From positions 3,601,001 to 3,665,000 of the forward strand of contig PYIU01000005.1 of assembly GCA_003415625.1 (NCBI GenBank): DNA of 64,000 nt, in the 5' to 3' direction. Within the stretch, counting starts at the first letter, position 1; the number at the start of each line of letters is the position of its first letter. Position numbers and translations under genes: made by a program. This DNA comes from Aquanectria penicillioides (lineage: Eukaryota > Ascomycota > Sordariomycetes > Hypocreales > Nectriaceae). Positions 45,371 to 62,788 of this stretch are shown piece by piece. The notes beneath the pieces are model-generated. The model did not search any database and was not told where the DNA came from. It was given only the letters and a program-made list of their open reading frames with translations.

Positions 45371-48300
45371 AAGGCAGGTTGGCTGCGATGGCTAGGGCTG
45401 GTACTTTGGGTCCTCGGATGGGACGGTTTCCTTCGGTATTGCAGGCAACGGCGGTTCGACCACGGCTGCGGCAGTTGAGGGTCGAGGGTTGAACGAAGAA
45501 CAAGAGCTTCATGTCCTCCGAAGAAAAAGGCGAGGCTGGAGTCTTGGTGGAAGCACGAGTGAAAAAGAAGGAAAGATCAGGGAGAAAGTTACTGCTACAT
45601 CCGGGAGTGGAGGAGGTATCGACCCAGAACTCTGCAATCAACAGGAGCCAGCTATAACGCATGAAAGGTAGTGGGGGGTCGTCTGTCAGTCGCCATTGGA
45701 GACTTGGGCGAAGGTACCCTGTCGAGTTGCACTGAATGAGTGCCCTGAAGACGAAGGGCCTAAGAGTAGGTGAGCTGTCCGTCGAAGCGGGATGGAGGCA
45801 GAGCCAGGCCGTGGCCTCAAGCCACCAGCAAGACAGAGGGACCCACTCGCCCAGAAATGGCACTACAAGGTATGTGAAGACGATCGTACACTAGCTCGGC
45901 AGGTTTGGGGAGGTTTCCTTGGGGCCACAGGGTCTCAGGAAGCTGCGGTGTTGCGGGTAAGATGATGGCGGCGACGGCCGGCGATCGTTTTCTCAGCTCT
46001 GTGTTTGGCCTTAACTAGAGGATGCCGCCTCATCGTCGGGCGTCGGCGCTGATTGGCCAGTAGCTGTTCGGATCCAGTACCGACGCAATCTGATAGGCGG
46101 AACCGCCCCGAAAGCATCATGATGAGGTGATTCGCTACCTTATTGGGGGCGATTGGTGAGGGACGGAGATGACGGAAGATGGCGAGGTGGTGTCTTGGAC
46201 AAGTCACGAGGCGGCGAAGTATGGGAAAGGACGACAAGCACCTAGGATGGCACCTAGGATGGCGCCTTGGGTCGCAGCTGGGGGAAGTACCCGGCTCAGT
46301 GAAAAAGAAAATTGCAAGCAGGGATATGATTTTCAGGGAAAAAAAAAATTTGGAAAATAAAAATCAGGGTTGCGAAGTGGACTTGCCACGGCCGTGTAAT
46401 TTTTGCACCTCCCGTTGTTGCTGCAACCTGGCACGAGAGATCTGGCCTGGCACGCCTGGAGCATCTCGTCTTGGGCAGCCTTGAGCAAGGCCAGACTTCA
46501 GGTTGTCTGGAGAAGGACCCGCTCTCGTGCCTGGTGGTGTTCCTCCCATGGGCCCATGTTTCTTCGGTCATGATCTTCCCCAAGGGTATAATGAGAGAGC
46601 ACAAACTCATCATGGAGCATCATGGAGCATCCTGGCTAGCAGGCTGCGCTTTGGCACTCGGAGACCTCATTCGAGGTCTCACGCCAAGATGCCACTGGCA
46701 ATGAGCTCAGACACGCTGACATTACCTCGACCACTCGGCAGAGTTACAGCAGAGCAGCCTACTGCGGCTCTCTGTACTGGTGACTGGATGATGACGGATT
46801 AACACGCCGCCATGGACAGGTCCGACAGGGAGAGGATCATTGCCCATTGTGTACTGGCTGTACCAACATTCGGGCCCCTCGCGATGAAATGCATCTCCTC
46901 CCTTCCCCCCAGACATCAATCATTGAACCTGAATCGTTTTTTTTTCCTTTGAGAAGGTCCCAATACTGTGAAACTTTCCCTAGTAGGACGATGCGTTTGT
47001 TGACAGTGGCCTATGCTTTTGTCGCCAAATTCGTTGGGCTCACTGTCCTCCACCACGATTAAGACGACCGGATCCTTAGCCACATCTGGACCCGTTTCAC
47101 CCTTGCTTAGCTCGGAATGCGAGATATGGCTGCAAAGGACTTTCTCCAGCCTATTTTCATGTCACGACTAACTCCGTGTCGGGGCCTTGAGCACAGTGCC
47201 ATTAAGTTCTTACGGTTGAGTGGGCGACCTGAGCTCCGTGTCTCTCGAGAATCAGGCCAATCGCCTTCTACTCGACTCCACCATCATGAAGATTCCAATG
47301 GAAGTGCCTGCCACCTGCAATGGAACGACTTAGGGTGGAAAAGGGAAATGTTTATTGGGGGTCTTCGAGATCGCACGCCCCCCATTCTGATTCACTTGTA
47401 TGCCCACAGGGAAGGTGGCGGTACGACGTGGGAACAGGGTCAAGGAGGGTCCCCCAAAGAATCAAAAGATTTGGCCCTCAACATTCAAATCTCGCAGTAG
47501 TGTGACTAACACCGCAGTTAAAGGGTCGCCGTATGCTGTACTTCGTCATGAGTTAGTGGCAAGACGATGTTGTAAGCACTTCTTCCCCCAAAGACTATCA
47601 CCACGGGCCAAGCGTGGGACCATCTGATAGCATGTCGACTTTGTTTAGGACAGTAAGGAACATGACGCATCTATTGACGGCATAAGGGAAACAGCTCTGC
47701 TTCCTACCTAAATAGCGGCTGAAAATTTGAAGGGACACTTATCCTAGCCAGACTTCAACGCTAACTCCCGGAAGCACAATCAGCTAACCGAGGAGCGTCG
47801 ACAACTAAATCATATGGACAGACAGAGTGATCTAGAATGATGGAAGGGCCTTGGAAATAAGGGAAACCAAACAAACCTATTGTTTGGTTGCGCAGTTGCC
47901 CTTAATCAAATCCTGAACCGCTTCCCTGGTGGTGTTCTGACAAAAGTTTCTCTGGTACTAACTGTGCAGAGACCTGGCCATTTGCACGAATTGCTTTGAA
48001 TTGCAATCTGAGGGGTACTCCTAAGGTGGCTTGGGAGGAATTGTGTTGTGGAGCGTAACACTTCACAAACATTGATCCCCCTGTAAAGGCTGTCAGCCGG
48101 TATGCTCTTTCACATCACAATCCACCCTCATCCTTTCGGATGAGTCTCAGCAGCTGGATTCCACCCGGAAAATTCGGTATCTGAGCTTGAAATTTGGCCA
48201 TCCGGTAAGTTGGCTCACACGCCCCTTGAGTTGAGTTGACGCACAATCGTGATTCACGGGTCTTTACCTTCGCCTCGCCCGATCTCTATTCTCCTCGTTG

Positions 48301-48429
48301 CATAATCTTGCTCTCGCAACACTAGGTCGACCTTCTATGCCCAGAGGACAATCTTTTTGGTTCCACAGTGTGCACGCCCTCTTTCGACTAAAGTTGGGGG
48401 TTTCTTTTTGTCTTCTTCTCGTCATCGTG
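45371..48429. other. 3.06 kb gap upstream of bZIP and of the TAG-interrupted gene
   Basis: Divergent spacer. A 173-codon minus-strand ORF (45342-45863) overlaps the bZIP start and looks like a leader shadow. Small tandem duplications are annotated separately. No gene seen. Confidence 0.5.
46239..46262. repeat. Tandem duplication CACCTAGGATGG x2
   Basis: Two perfect adjacent copies of a 12-base unit. A similar small duplication, CATCATGGAG x2, lies at 46608-46627. Confidence 0.8.
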
Positions 48430-49335
48430 ATGCCTCCTGGCTCGTCTGCGATGTACACTACCTCGACTTCTCTCCTAACACTCAAAACGCATTGCATCAA
48501 GCGGGAGAGAGCTGACGATCCTATTCATATCAACAGTCGTAGCCCTTCGCCGCCGCCTCGATCGAGCAAGCGTTCTCGTGATCGCATCTTTACGGCACTT
48601 GAAAATGGCGACCCGTTCCTACGAAGCGAACGATCCATCACGAGCGCCGACGACCTCGACGAAGTTGAACTGAAGCGATGTTTTGAGATTCTTCATGCAT
48701 GTGCCATTGCTACCGACCCCACCGCAACACTGTCTTCGACTCGAGAAACAATGGAAGGGTTCTTGGATGCGATATTCAAGGACTGGGCGGGCGGCGTGGT
48801 GGCTGACCCCGTAAAACCAGTCATGGACTTCGTTCTTCGCGAATACATCGCCGTCGGCAACGTTTGCGGTAAGTTGCAAGCCATTACTGGTCGATCTAAG
48901 GTGGGCTGATGGGTTTTACGACTTCTAGAGGATCTAGATCACCACGGTGGCAAAAAGTCATGCGCTGACGCGCCAAGTTGCAGAGACCAAGTTTACGTCA
49001 TTGCTACGTATAGGGGCCGGCCTGCGCAGCTTGAGATTGGCTTCTCCCTCAACGAACCGACACGCGATAATTGCGAGTTTTTCTGCCCCATGGAGCGAGA
49101 CGATATTCGATAGGACGGCGTCGACTGGCTTGGACTTCTCAAGACCGAGATCAAGAGGGCTTGCATTGCCAAAATCCACAAGTACAACAAGTATGTGGCT
49201 GTCTGGCAAGTTAGACGATTAGTGCAGGGCTGGGCCCGGGGCAGCATCTGTATGGGAGAGGACAATACGGTGCTCAAATTCGTGAAGCGGGAGACAGTCA
49301 ACATGGCCTTTGTTGCAATGGGAGATGGCCTTTAG
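48430..49335 (+). CDS. Unrecognised protein, interrupted by an in-frame TAG
   Basis: Exon 1 is 48430-48868 and exon 2 starts at 48929 (donor GTAAGT, acceptor TTCTAG, phase 1). The product begins MPPGSSAMYTTSTSL, has a basic SPPPRSSKRSRDRIF patch (possible nuclear signal) and then an acidic helical region. The frame stops at TAG 49111-49113 (207 residues). Beyond it, the same frame stays coding-like to TAG 49333-49335 (GVDWLGLLKTEIKRACIAKI, then WARGSICMGEDNTVLKF). A single CAG-to-TAG change would explain the break. The start at 48430 follows a pyrimidine-rich leader; an in-frame ATG at 48337 would add a hydrophobic stretch and is less likely. No known domain. It may be a recent pseudogene, a base error, or a gene whose last exon is differently spliced. 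Confidence 0.55.
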
Positions 49336-49595
49336 TTTGGAGACGTTTCGATACCCATGAAGTCATCTGGTGTCAGGAAAAGTCATTTGGGACTGAGAAA
49401 AACGTTGGAATTTCAATCGAAAATGGAGCACCGTCACAAAGTTTTGTTCGGTAAGGAAAACAGCGCTCATATCGATCATTTGGCCACTAAACCTTTTTGC
49501 TTTGGATATCTCTGTCTCCGTATCTCGGCGCCCAATCACCCACCCCACGCTTTGTTTTTTTGAATGCCGACAACGTGATCATGCCCAACGACTCT

Positions 49596-51727
49596 CTACG
49601 AAACTTCTTCCAAATGCTGCCTGATAGACCTGAGGCCGGAAGGGTGGGCATGATCGTGCCCTTCGTGGTCCTCGTCATCCTCGTCGGGCCAGTCTGGGAA
49701 CCCATCCTCGAACAAATCCTCCAAGGCTTCTCTCTTCTGGCTATCGCTCAGCTCGGCGTTTCGCATGGTTTCTTCCCAATTGCTATACTCGGCGTCTGTC
49801 AACAGACACTCGTCGAGCATGGCTTCTACGCCCTTGTGGTCAAGCCTCTCGCCAATGAAGACCAGCTCCTGTCGACGGTCTCCCCACTCACCACCTTTCT
49901 GTATGTCGTGCTGTACCAGCTTGTCCACCTCTTCGTCCCCGGTAGTGTACTCCTCTTCGGGCAGGGTGCAGAACCAGGGCCGGCCACCAGTCATGGTCAA
50001 CATGGCGCCTGCTTGGGACCAGTCGCCGGCCCGGTGCGGGCGCGTGGCTAGGAAGAACTCTCCTTTGGATCTGAAGAGGCGGCCGATGATTGGGTGCTTG
50101 CGCTTGTTTTCGAGGATTTCTTCGTTGGGCGGGGTAAAGAGATCCTCTGACTCTAACATGGCATGATCCTTATCAAATTTCTCAGGATTTGCCCTCTTCT
50201 GGGGCGATGCTGAGGGAGACGGGACAGTCTGAATTGTTGAGTGTGCGCTTTGAGGAGAGGATGGTGCGGAATGCTTTCCTCTTGAGGAAGTCTCTTCACT
50301 ACCTTCTTCCTCACCGCCATCAATAGTTTCAGCATCATCGCAGTCAGTCATCTCAGTGTCCTCTTCTGCTTCATCATCATCATCGTCTTCGTCATCTTCC
50401 TCATCATCTGGGTTCTCTAGTTGTAGGATGAACTTGTCGTACACTAAAGCCCACAGGCGTCGAGGATGGAAGGGTCGTCGTCGACTGTAGATGAAGCTTC
50501 GGACATTGTACTCCTCAGTCTCTGGCTTTGGAGTTAAAACATTCTTGCCATTCACCTAAAAAGCTAATAGTGAGTATAGGTTAAATTAAAAAGGAAGGGT
50601 AGCTCTCACCTCGCGGACAGTCATGTCATGGAGATCTTGGAGCCAGCCGTAGCCGGCCTGGGCGACTTGCAGGTTGAACAAGCCTGTGTTGACAATTTCC
50701 TTGACATCAATCTTTCCATAGTTTGACTCGAGGATCTTGGCTCGATGGTTTAGTTGCTTGATCAAGTTGATCAAGCGAGGCCTTACTTCAGTACTAACCT
50801 AGTCTTGGGTAAACATCTTGGCTTAAGGGATAATGTGGGGCGTGATACTTACCATATCCACCTTGTTCAGAATAATGACATCGGCAAACTCAATTTGGTC
50901 CACCATGAGGTCAGAAACAGTACGCTCATCCTCTGGGGTAACGTCGTCACGCCGGGCCGAAATAAGGTCTCCGGTGTCAAAGTCGTGGAGCATTGTGAAG
51001 GCGTCGATAACTGTCACAGTGGTGTCGAGCCTGGCGAACTTTTCTAAGCCTCCAGCCTGCTTACTAGAGCCAAGTTAGCCAAGTGGGAACTCGCCAAGTG
51101 GAAGCGCGAGTGGGAGCATCAATTTCTTACAGTTGCCTGAGCACCTTGAGCATGTCTTCATCCAGCCCAGGAGCACCGTCAAGGGAGCCCATGGCGTCCA
51201 TTTGTTCAGCAAGGCGAGAGTCAAAGGTCTCTGCAACCTGCTCGGGTTCACTAATACCACTGCTTTCGATGATGATGTAGTCGAACTCTTGGAGCTGTGC
51301 GATACGAACAAGCTCTTCCAGCAGATCACCTCGGAGGGTACAGCAGATACATCCATTCTGCAAGGCAATGACCTTCTCGTTCGTCTTGGTGAGGGTATGA
51401 GTCTTCTTGATCAAGGACGCATCAACATTGATACTAGACGCCAATAATTAGGAAGAGAGCATTAACGGAATTAGTTATTATACTAACGCTCCGATGTCAT
51501 TGACAACCACGGCAATGCGCAGACCGTGTTCGGCTCGAAGGATATGTTGCAAGAGGGTTGTCTTTCCAGAGCCCTATATTACAATGAGCATTGGGAAACC
51601 ATCACCAGGTAGTAAAGCGCTGTACCAGAAATCCGGACAAAAGGGTAACAGGCAATGCCTTTGGAGGAACAGAGGGCTTCTTCTGAACCCTCTTTTTGGA
51701 GCTGCCCTTGACTCGAACCTTGCCCAT
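49596..51727 (-). CDS. CobW/ZNG1-type metal chaperone GTPase
   Basis: GTPase of the COG0523 family, whose eukaryotic members include the zinc chaperone ZNG1. Six exons, minus strand: 51727-51626, 51573-51488, 51433-51131, 51063-50853, 50798-50610 and 50555-49596; 616 residues. The Walker A GSGKTTL (35-41) is assembled across the first intron. The metal-binding NGCICC motif has Cys91, Cys93 and Cys94. The family's [11 protein letters not shown] and NKVDMV (GTP specificity) are present. The CobW C-terminal domain (about 315-580) is split by a long acidic Glu/Asp/Ser-rich insertion (about 340-430). The protein ends with a His-rich metal-type tail, [14 protein letters not shown]. Exon 4 begins with T completing CTT (acceptor CTAG at 51064), giving the family-like [16 protein letters not shown]. 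Confidence 0.92.
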
Positions 51728-52780
51728 TTTGAATGCGGAAAAAAGGAGGAAATAGGAGGAGAGAATGAGAAGAGCCTTGGAATGGCAGGATGAGCCTGAA
51801 TATTCTGATTCATTCTCCAAAAAGCACGAGACGACAGCGGGTTCATATACTCGCCATCCCATCACTTATCTAACATGGCATTTACATCTGAGTGTGGTCA
51901 TCAAGGTTGTTGCTCCGAGGGCCATCAGGGTATCGCGACCCCAGCTTTCCCAGCTCTGATGACATTCTCCGCGAAACAATTGGACAGCGCTCTGCAGAGC
52001 TTAAGAACTGTGGATTCTTCCTAGGTTGAAAGAGGAATAGACCTTAGGTACCGGGGTCTATCTTGCAGAATCGCACAGAGCCTCAGACAACTCGGTCAAG
52101 GAGCCGACCGATGAGGTCATGTTGGGGGAGGATGAGATGGGCCGAGAGGTCGGGAGCACGGCAAAAGCAGGCGCACAAAACGATTTCGACGATTTCTGAT
52201 TTGAGGAGAGCGAAATTGGCGGGCGCACAACCAGAGGCGTTTGTTTGACGCGAAAAGGACGCGCAAGTCGAGCATCGGCACTGCCCTTTCAGTTGACACC
52301 TCCGTTCAGCTTGGCGCAATTTCTCTTCTACCCTGCGCACGTGAAGAAGATCCAAAGAAGACAGCTGCGGGGTTACTATGTATGTTGCTAAATCTTCTTC
52401 ATAGAGCGGTGAAAACTGAGTTCACAACCACAACACGCAACTGGGAAAGCGGTTATCACAAGATGTCCTTGGGAATCTATCCGATGTTTTTTTCGCCATG
52501 TTCAATGACCTAATATCTAAAATATTGGGTAAAGGGTAAAGTATTGCAAAAAGAACCGCGTCGCGTTATACTTTAATTATGATGTTGTTCTGAGTTTCAA
52601 GTCCGACGCTGGGCTCATGATTGATGCTCCATTAGAATCTTCTCATGCTCACTGAAAGCAACCACACTGAACTTCATCAGTACATGAAGGCCTGCCCTTC
52701 TATTTTTGCCCCCTTCATTGATAACCTTCTGCCATGGGACTCCTTGATAGACCCGGCTAATTGAGCGGTGGACCCTACTG
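51728..52780. other. Upstream region of the CobW gene
   Basis: 1.05 kb between two minus-strand genes. The CobW frame is open for 46 further codons upstream of its ATG, but the sequence there is not family-like. No other gene seen. Confidence 0.6.
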
Positions 52781-57749
<4,969 letters not shown>

Positions 57750-58519
57750 GACGGGCGTCTTGTGGCCCTTCAGCCAGCTGCGCGATGGGTGTAAATGATG
57801 GATGGATGGGTGTTGTACAGGTTCGCAGGCGCCAACCTCGCATTATTTGAGGTTAAAGCAAATAAGGGCAGCGAGTGGGGCACACCATATGAACTACACG
57901 ATCATTCGATTCGATCTATCTCCGAGCCTCGTATTTCCGCGAGCAAAATCCCTCACTAATCAGGCTTGGCATTGTCAAAAGAATTATCACAATGGCTATT
58001 GGCCGCTCGATGTTATGCCGTGAGTTTTCTTTCCAAATAGAGGGATATGAAATGGGCAGGAGAAGGTCCATCACATTGACTCTTTACGGACTTCAGGTGG
58101 GAGTCGTCATTTCTCGATCGTGGCAACCTAGTCTAGTTACACCAATGAAGTAGCTCTGTTGCGGCGGTATCCTCTAGAAGTAGCTAGCTTCATTGAATTC
58201 GTACTCCAATCGAAAGACATTATTCTCGGTATACGAGTGATGAATTTCCTCCAGGTTGCTATACATTGCACATACGAGACCGACAGCCACCTTTGTTGCA
58301 GAACCCTGGCAGTAGGCCCGGATAGGCAAAACAGCCTTGGCAGCATGGGTCTGACCGACCAGGGCATGTTTCCGGCAAGCATGTGTAAGTGATGACCGAC
58401 AGTTGCAGACTTGCAGTATTCAACTGAAGATGAGAACATTTGATTACGATTCTATTTCCATTCTACCCAAGCTCTATCTCGCCAACCTTCTAAGCTGCCC
58501 ATCGGCTCTGAGACCGCAT
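57750..58519. other. Spacer between ABC transporter and nitrilase genes
   Basis: 770 nt, no supported gene. The region next to the transporter is its promoter; the rest is the 3' flank of the nitrilase gene. Confidence 0.6.
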
Positions 58520-59523
58520 TTACTTCCGCAATGTGTGCTTGTAGTGCCAATCTTCGCCCGTCATATCCATCCTAATCTTGTAGTTCTCTTCGGCAACCCT
58601 TAACACGTTGAGATCAACCGGCACAATCTCCAACTTCTCCTCTCCGACTTCGATTTTGCCAAGCGCTCCCTGGAGGGGCATTGCCACGCAGCTCAGCCCC
58701 CCCGCGTTGCAAAATGCCACCGCAGCGGTATTCTCGAACGCACGCAGCGTTGTCGCCGTCTCGAGGAAGATCTTCTCAGCGTCAGGGTTGAGCGCCGCAC
58801 CCTCCTCGCCCGCATCAGTCATGTACCAAAACGAAGGAATAAGGATGATCTCAGCGCCGTCGGCAACCAGGGCGCGGAAAGCCTCTGGGAATGCCAGGTC
58901 CCAGCAGATGAGCATTCCAGCGCGCACCGGGCGGCCGTCAGCGTGCTTCAGCGGCGTGTCGAAGGCGATGTGAGGTGAGTGCGCCGACGATGTTAGATGC
59001 GGGCGCTCCGGGTGCCACAGGTTCTTTTTCTGGTACTCGCCGATGATCTCGCCCGTACCGGCCGCTAAGAACCGGGCCATGTTGCGTACCTCCTCATCCT
59101 TTCCGCTTCCGGAATCGGCGCCCACGGGATGCGGCTCGCAGATGGTGCCGGGCATGATGCTGATGTTGAGCTCGCGTGCAAGCTCTTGATATTTGGATAG
59201 ATAAGGCACGGATTCACGGAACGCAGAGAGAAACTCGGGATGGTCGGGAGCCCATGATGTTAGATGGTACTCGGGCAAAAGCACGATATCAGCGCCCTTT
59301 GCCGCAGCCTCCCGGATGTATTTCTCAGCAGTACTGAAGTTATCCGCAACAGCGACAGGCTGGATAATATGTTGTCAGTCAACTACTTTGGTGAGAGTAG
59401 ATTGAGCTTTGCCAACAATTCTGATAGATAGGTGCGGGGCATGAGGGGTACAAGACAGAACGAACGCAACACACCCACCTTGGGATCAAACTGGATCAAA
59501 CCAATATTATAGACGGGCGCCAT
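58520..59523 (-). CDS. Carbon-nitrogen hydrolase (nitrilase superfamily)
   Basis: Amidase/nitrilase-type enzyme of 294 residues hydrolysing a C-N bond of unknown substrate. Two exons, minus strand: 59523-59479 (MAPVYNIGLIQFDPK) and 59359-58520, with intron 59478-59360 (donor GTGGGT, branch GACTGAC, acceptor CCAG). The catalytic triad is complete: Glu45 in LLPEYH, Lys126 (or 127) in YQKKNLWHPERP, and Cys167 in LICWDLAFPEAF. It resembles fungal CN-hydrolases of the amidase type rather than true nitrilases, but the branch is not decided. It is divergently oriented to the AtuA-like gene, start codons 1.03 kb apart. Confidence 0.92.
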
Positions 59524-60552
59524 GGCGGGAAGAGCTTTCAGCTGGTTGTAGATTTAGAGAGGATGAAACTGTGGTACAAATTCCTCGATGACACCACGGC
59601 AACGCGCAAACCAACGTAGGCAAGTGGGGAGATTCACAGTGGGTTTGCTCCTTAGATGCATAACAGCTTGGTATTAGCGCAGCACTAGGCTTAAATCCAT
59701 TGTACAACCACGCCATTATTTGCCTGAGTCAACGTGGTTTGTCAAGTTGACATGAAGAGCGTATTTAGGTGTCGGATCCGCTGCGGTTTTACGAATCGTT
59801 GGACGCGTAAATTCTTGTACTCCCAGGACTAGTTTTGAACTTATGAGAGTTTTGCATCATCTTGGTCTCTTTTTCGTGAGTAATTGGGCCATTTCATGCT
59901 CTTTTTTTTTTTTTTTTTTGCTCATTTGTTTTCACATCAACGGATCAGTTATCCCCCACGCTTAGAAATCTGTCTCCATCAGGCATTCAAAATCTCCTTT
60001 CACTCCAGCCAACACCAAGTGAATGAATTCTTCAAGATCCAAATCCAGACTATTTCAATAAAAAAAACTTGGGATTCGCCCATATTTCACCAGATATAGA
60101 TCTCATCGCCAAGATCTTAACTAGTTTCCTCTAGTTTTCTGCTCAGATTGAGGTTTCTGTGTTTCAGGGTCCAAGATGGTGGATGAACGCAGAGTGGCCA
60201 CCTCGAACACTGACGATTAGATAGACCTACCGAAGAAAATGAAACACGCCAGGGTAAACGCTTCCTTCGGTTTTCCTATTCTCGTTCTACCGAGGCCAAT
60301 TGTAACCTGAGTCAATGTCAGAGGATAGTCTAGGTAGTCTTGACTCAGGTGCGGGGACCCCGCAGATTGGGGTAGGTCTCCAACAAGACCCATGACGGAG
60401 GAAGTTTTCCGAGGTTTCCAGACATGTATAAAAGAGATAATTGCGGCAAGGGGCCGGGTAGACAGAATTGGTGATGAAATTTAACATACTTTATCTATTG
60501 TCATAGTGTAAAGTCTGAGAATAGAAATCAGAGACTGCTACATTCTAGCACA
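59524..60552. promoter_or_regulatory. Divergent promoter, nitrilase / AtuA-like gene
   Basis: 1.03 kb between divergent starts. TATAAAAG at 60427-60434 lies 119 nt before the AtuA-like ATG, and a T18 run at 59902-59919 lies in the nitrilase half. No gene seen. Confidence 0.55.
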
Positions 60553-62655
60553 ATGTCGCCTTCCACAACAACCAAGAGGCCCGTTCGCATCGCCGGCTGC
60601 TCCGGTGGTTTCACGGACAGGGCGAGAGCAATTACATCTCTAGCAGGCGATCCAGATGTGGACGCAGTTATTGGCGATTGGATGGCCGAAATGGTTTGTT
60701 GAAATATTCGCGTCAGAGTCCTCGATGACTTGGCTAACACCAGCCAGACTATGACCATGCATGGCAGCGGCAAAATCAAGAATCAGCAAAAGCTCGCCGT
60801 AGGAGCCAAGGTCGAACTGACCCTGGAGGAGCGAATGAAGACCGCCATGTATGCCGAGACATTTGTGCAATGTTTCGAGCCCGCCATTGAGAATCTTGCC
60901 AAGAATAAATGCAAGTTGGCTGTGAACGCTGGCGCATCCGACACCGAGCTTCTCGCCCAAGTGTGTCAAAAGATGGTGCGGGACGCTGGCTACGACCTCA
61001 ATGTCGCCTGGGTCGAAGGCGATGATGTGACTAACCAGGTTAACCGGCTCATCAAGGAGGGTGAACAGTTTGAGAGTCTCATGCACGGAAAGAGACTAGA
61101 AGAGTGGGGGATGGAACCTATCTGCGCTCAAGCATACCTCGGTGGATTGGGCATCGCGGAGGCATTTAGACAAGGCGCCGACATTGTCATCTGCGGCCGA
61201 GTAGCCGATGCGGCGCCAGTAATTGGTGTTGCTGCGTAAGTCACACTCATTCAAGACGCCGATATCCATCATGAACTAATCGGTACAGATGGTGGCACAA
61301 CTGGACCTCCGATATGCTTGACGAACTTGCAGGCGCTCTTATTGCCGGTCACTTGATCGAGTGCTCAGCTTACGTTACGGGCGGTTATTATAGCGGGTTC
61401 AAGGATTTTATCAAGACTAAGAAGCACATTAATATGGGATTTCCTATTGCGGAAATCGACCACAAAGGAGAAAGCGTTATTGTCAAAGAAAAGGATACTG
61501 GAGGCGCCGTTACTGTCGGAACTGTCGCCTCCCAACTCCTCTACGAAATCCAAGGCCCGTGAGTAGCATAGAAAGAAGGTGCAAAGACTTCCCTAACCCT
61601 GTCAGATTGTATTATAACTCCGATGTCGTAGCGGACCTCAGAGGCGTCAAGATGACCCAGGTCGGCGAAGACGCCGTCCACGTCTCCGGCGTCAAGGGCC
61701 TAACACCTCCACCCACCACAAAGGTCGGCATCACTGCGCCAGCGGGATTCCAGGCAGAGTGGCATATTTACTACTGCGGCCTCGACATTGAGGAAAAGTG
61801 TCGAGTGACAGAAGACCAAATCCGATATGCGATCGGAGATAACATCAGCAAATTTACGACTCTCAAGTTCCACCAGAACGGGTCGTCGCTGATTGACGCG
61901 CGAAACCAGGACCTGGCCACGGTCGACTTCCGCGTCTTCGCCCAAAGCAAGGACCCTGAGGTTATGAGACCTGACATCCCCAATGGATTTAACAGATGGG
62001 TCCTTGAGGTCTTCCTGCAATGTGCTCCAGGAGCTTCGCTTAGCAACGATATTAGACAAGTTGCCCCCAAGCCATACTACGAATACTGGGTCTCTCTCCT
62101 GCCGCAGGCCGAGATTAACCACCGAGTCCACTGCCTGTTCGGAGAAAACAAGATCATCGACATGCCTGCCCCTAAGAATACGACTACATACCCAAGGCAG
62201 CAACCGAGTTATGAGACCGAGGCGCCCGTCGCGCTGTCCAGTTGGGGCGAGACGGTTCGCGTACCACTGGGATACGTGGTGCTCGGCCGGTCGGGCGACA
62301 AGGCGAGCGACTGCAACAGCGGATTCTTCGTCCGCAACGATGACGAATGGGACTGGCTCCGCACATTCCTAACTGTGGACAAGATCAAGGAGCTCCTTGG
62401 CCCCGAGGAGTACAAGGGCAAGCCAATCGACCGCTTCGAGATCCCCGGCATTAGGGCAGTGCACTTTTTGTTGCACGATCACTTGGATAGAGGTACGTTG
62501 CGTTGCTTTTGAAACGTCGGCAAGCATCAACTGATAAATGAATAGGATACAATGGGTGTTCGACCTACGACACACTAGGAAAGAACGCGTGCGAATACAT
62601 TCGAGCCAAAACAATTGATATTCCCAAGAAATTTGTAGAAAGAGGCAGGGTCTAG
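60553..62655 (+). CDS. AtuA-like protein (DUF1446, acyclic terpene utilisation family)
   Basis: Protein of 631 residues in the family of Pseudomonas AtuA, needed there for acyclic terpene (citronellol/geraniol) use; the biochemical role is not settled. Five exons: 60553-60693, 60748-61235, 61289-61558, 61606-62492 and 62546-62655. The AtuA domain starts at RIAGCSGGFTDR and includes LAVNAGASDT, WVEGDDV and ICGRVADAAP (about residues 10-460). The C-terminal AtuA-like ferredoxin-fold domain is present (VPLGYVVLGRSGDKASDCNS to the end, ERGRV). The first intron uses acceptor CCAG at 60747; the CAG four bases earlier would break the frame. Length is normal for fungal members. Divergent nitrilase on one side, convergent flavin oxidase on the other. 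Confidence 0.92.
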
Positions 62656-62788
62656 GCCTCATATATTATCTATAGACTTTTCATAGCACTATGCTTAGAA
62701 GGGATGTACACGATGCAACGCTATATATACCAGAAACGAATACAAAACTATACAAGAGGATTGCGCTTTGCAGGAAGTTATCCCTTTA

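Noticed and set aside
45342..45863. 173-codon minus-strand ORF overlapping the bZIP start
   Set aside because: Overlaps the bZIP coding start in another frame and looks like translated leader; no motif.
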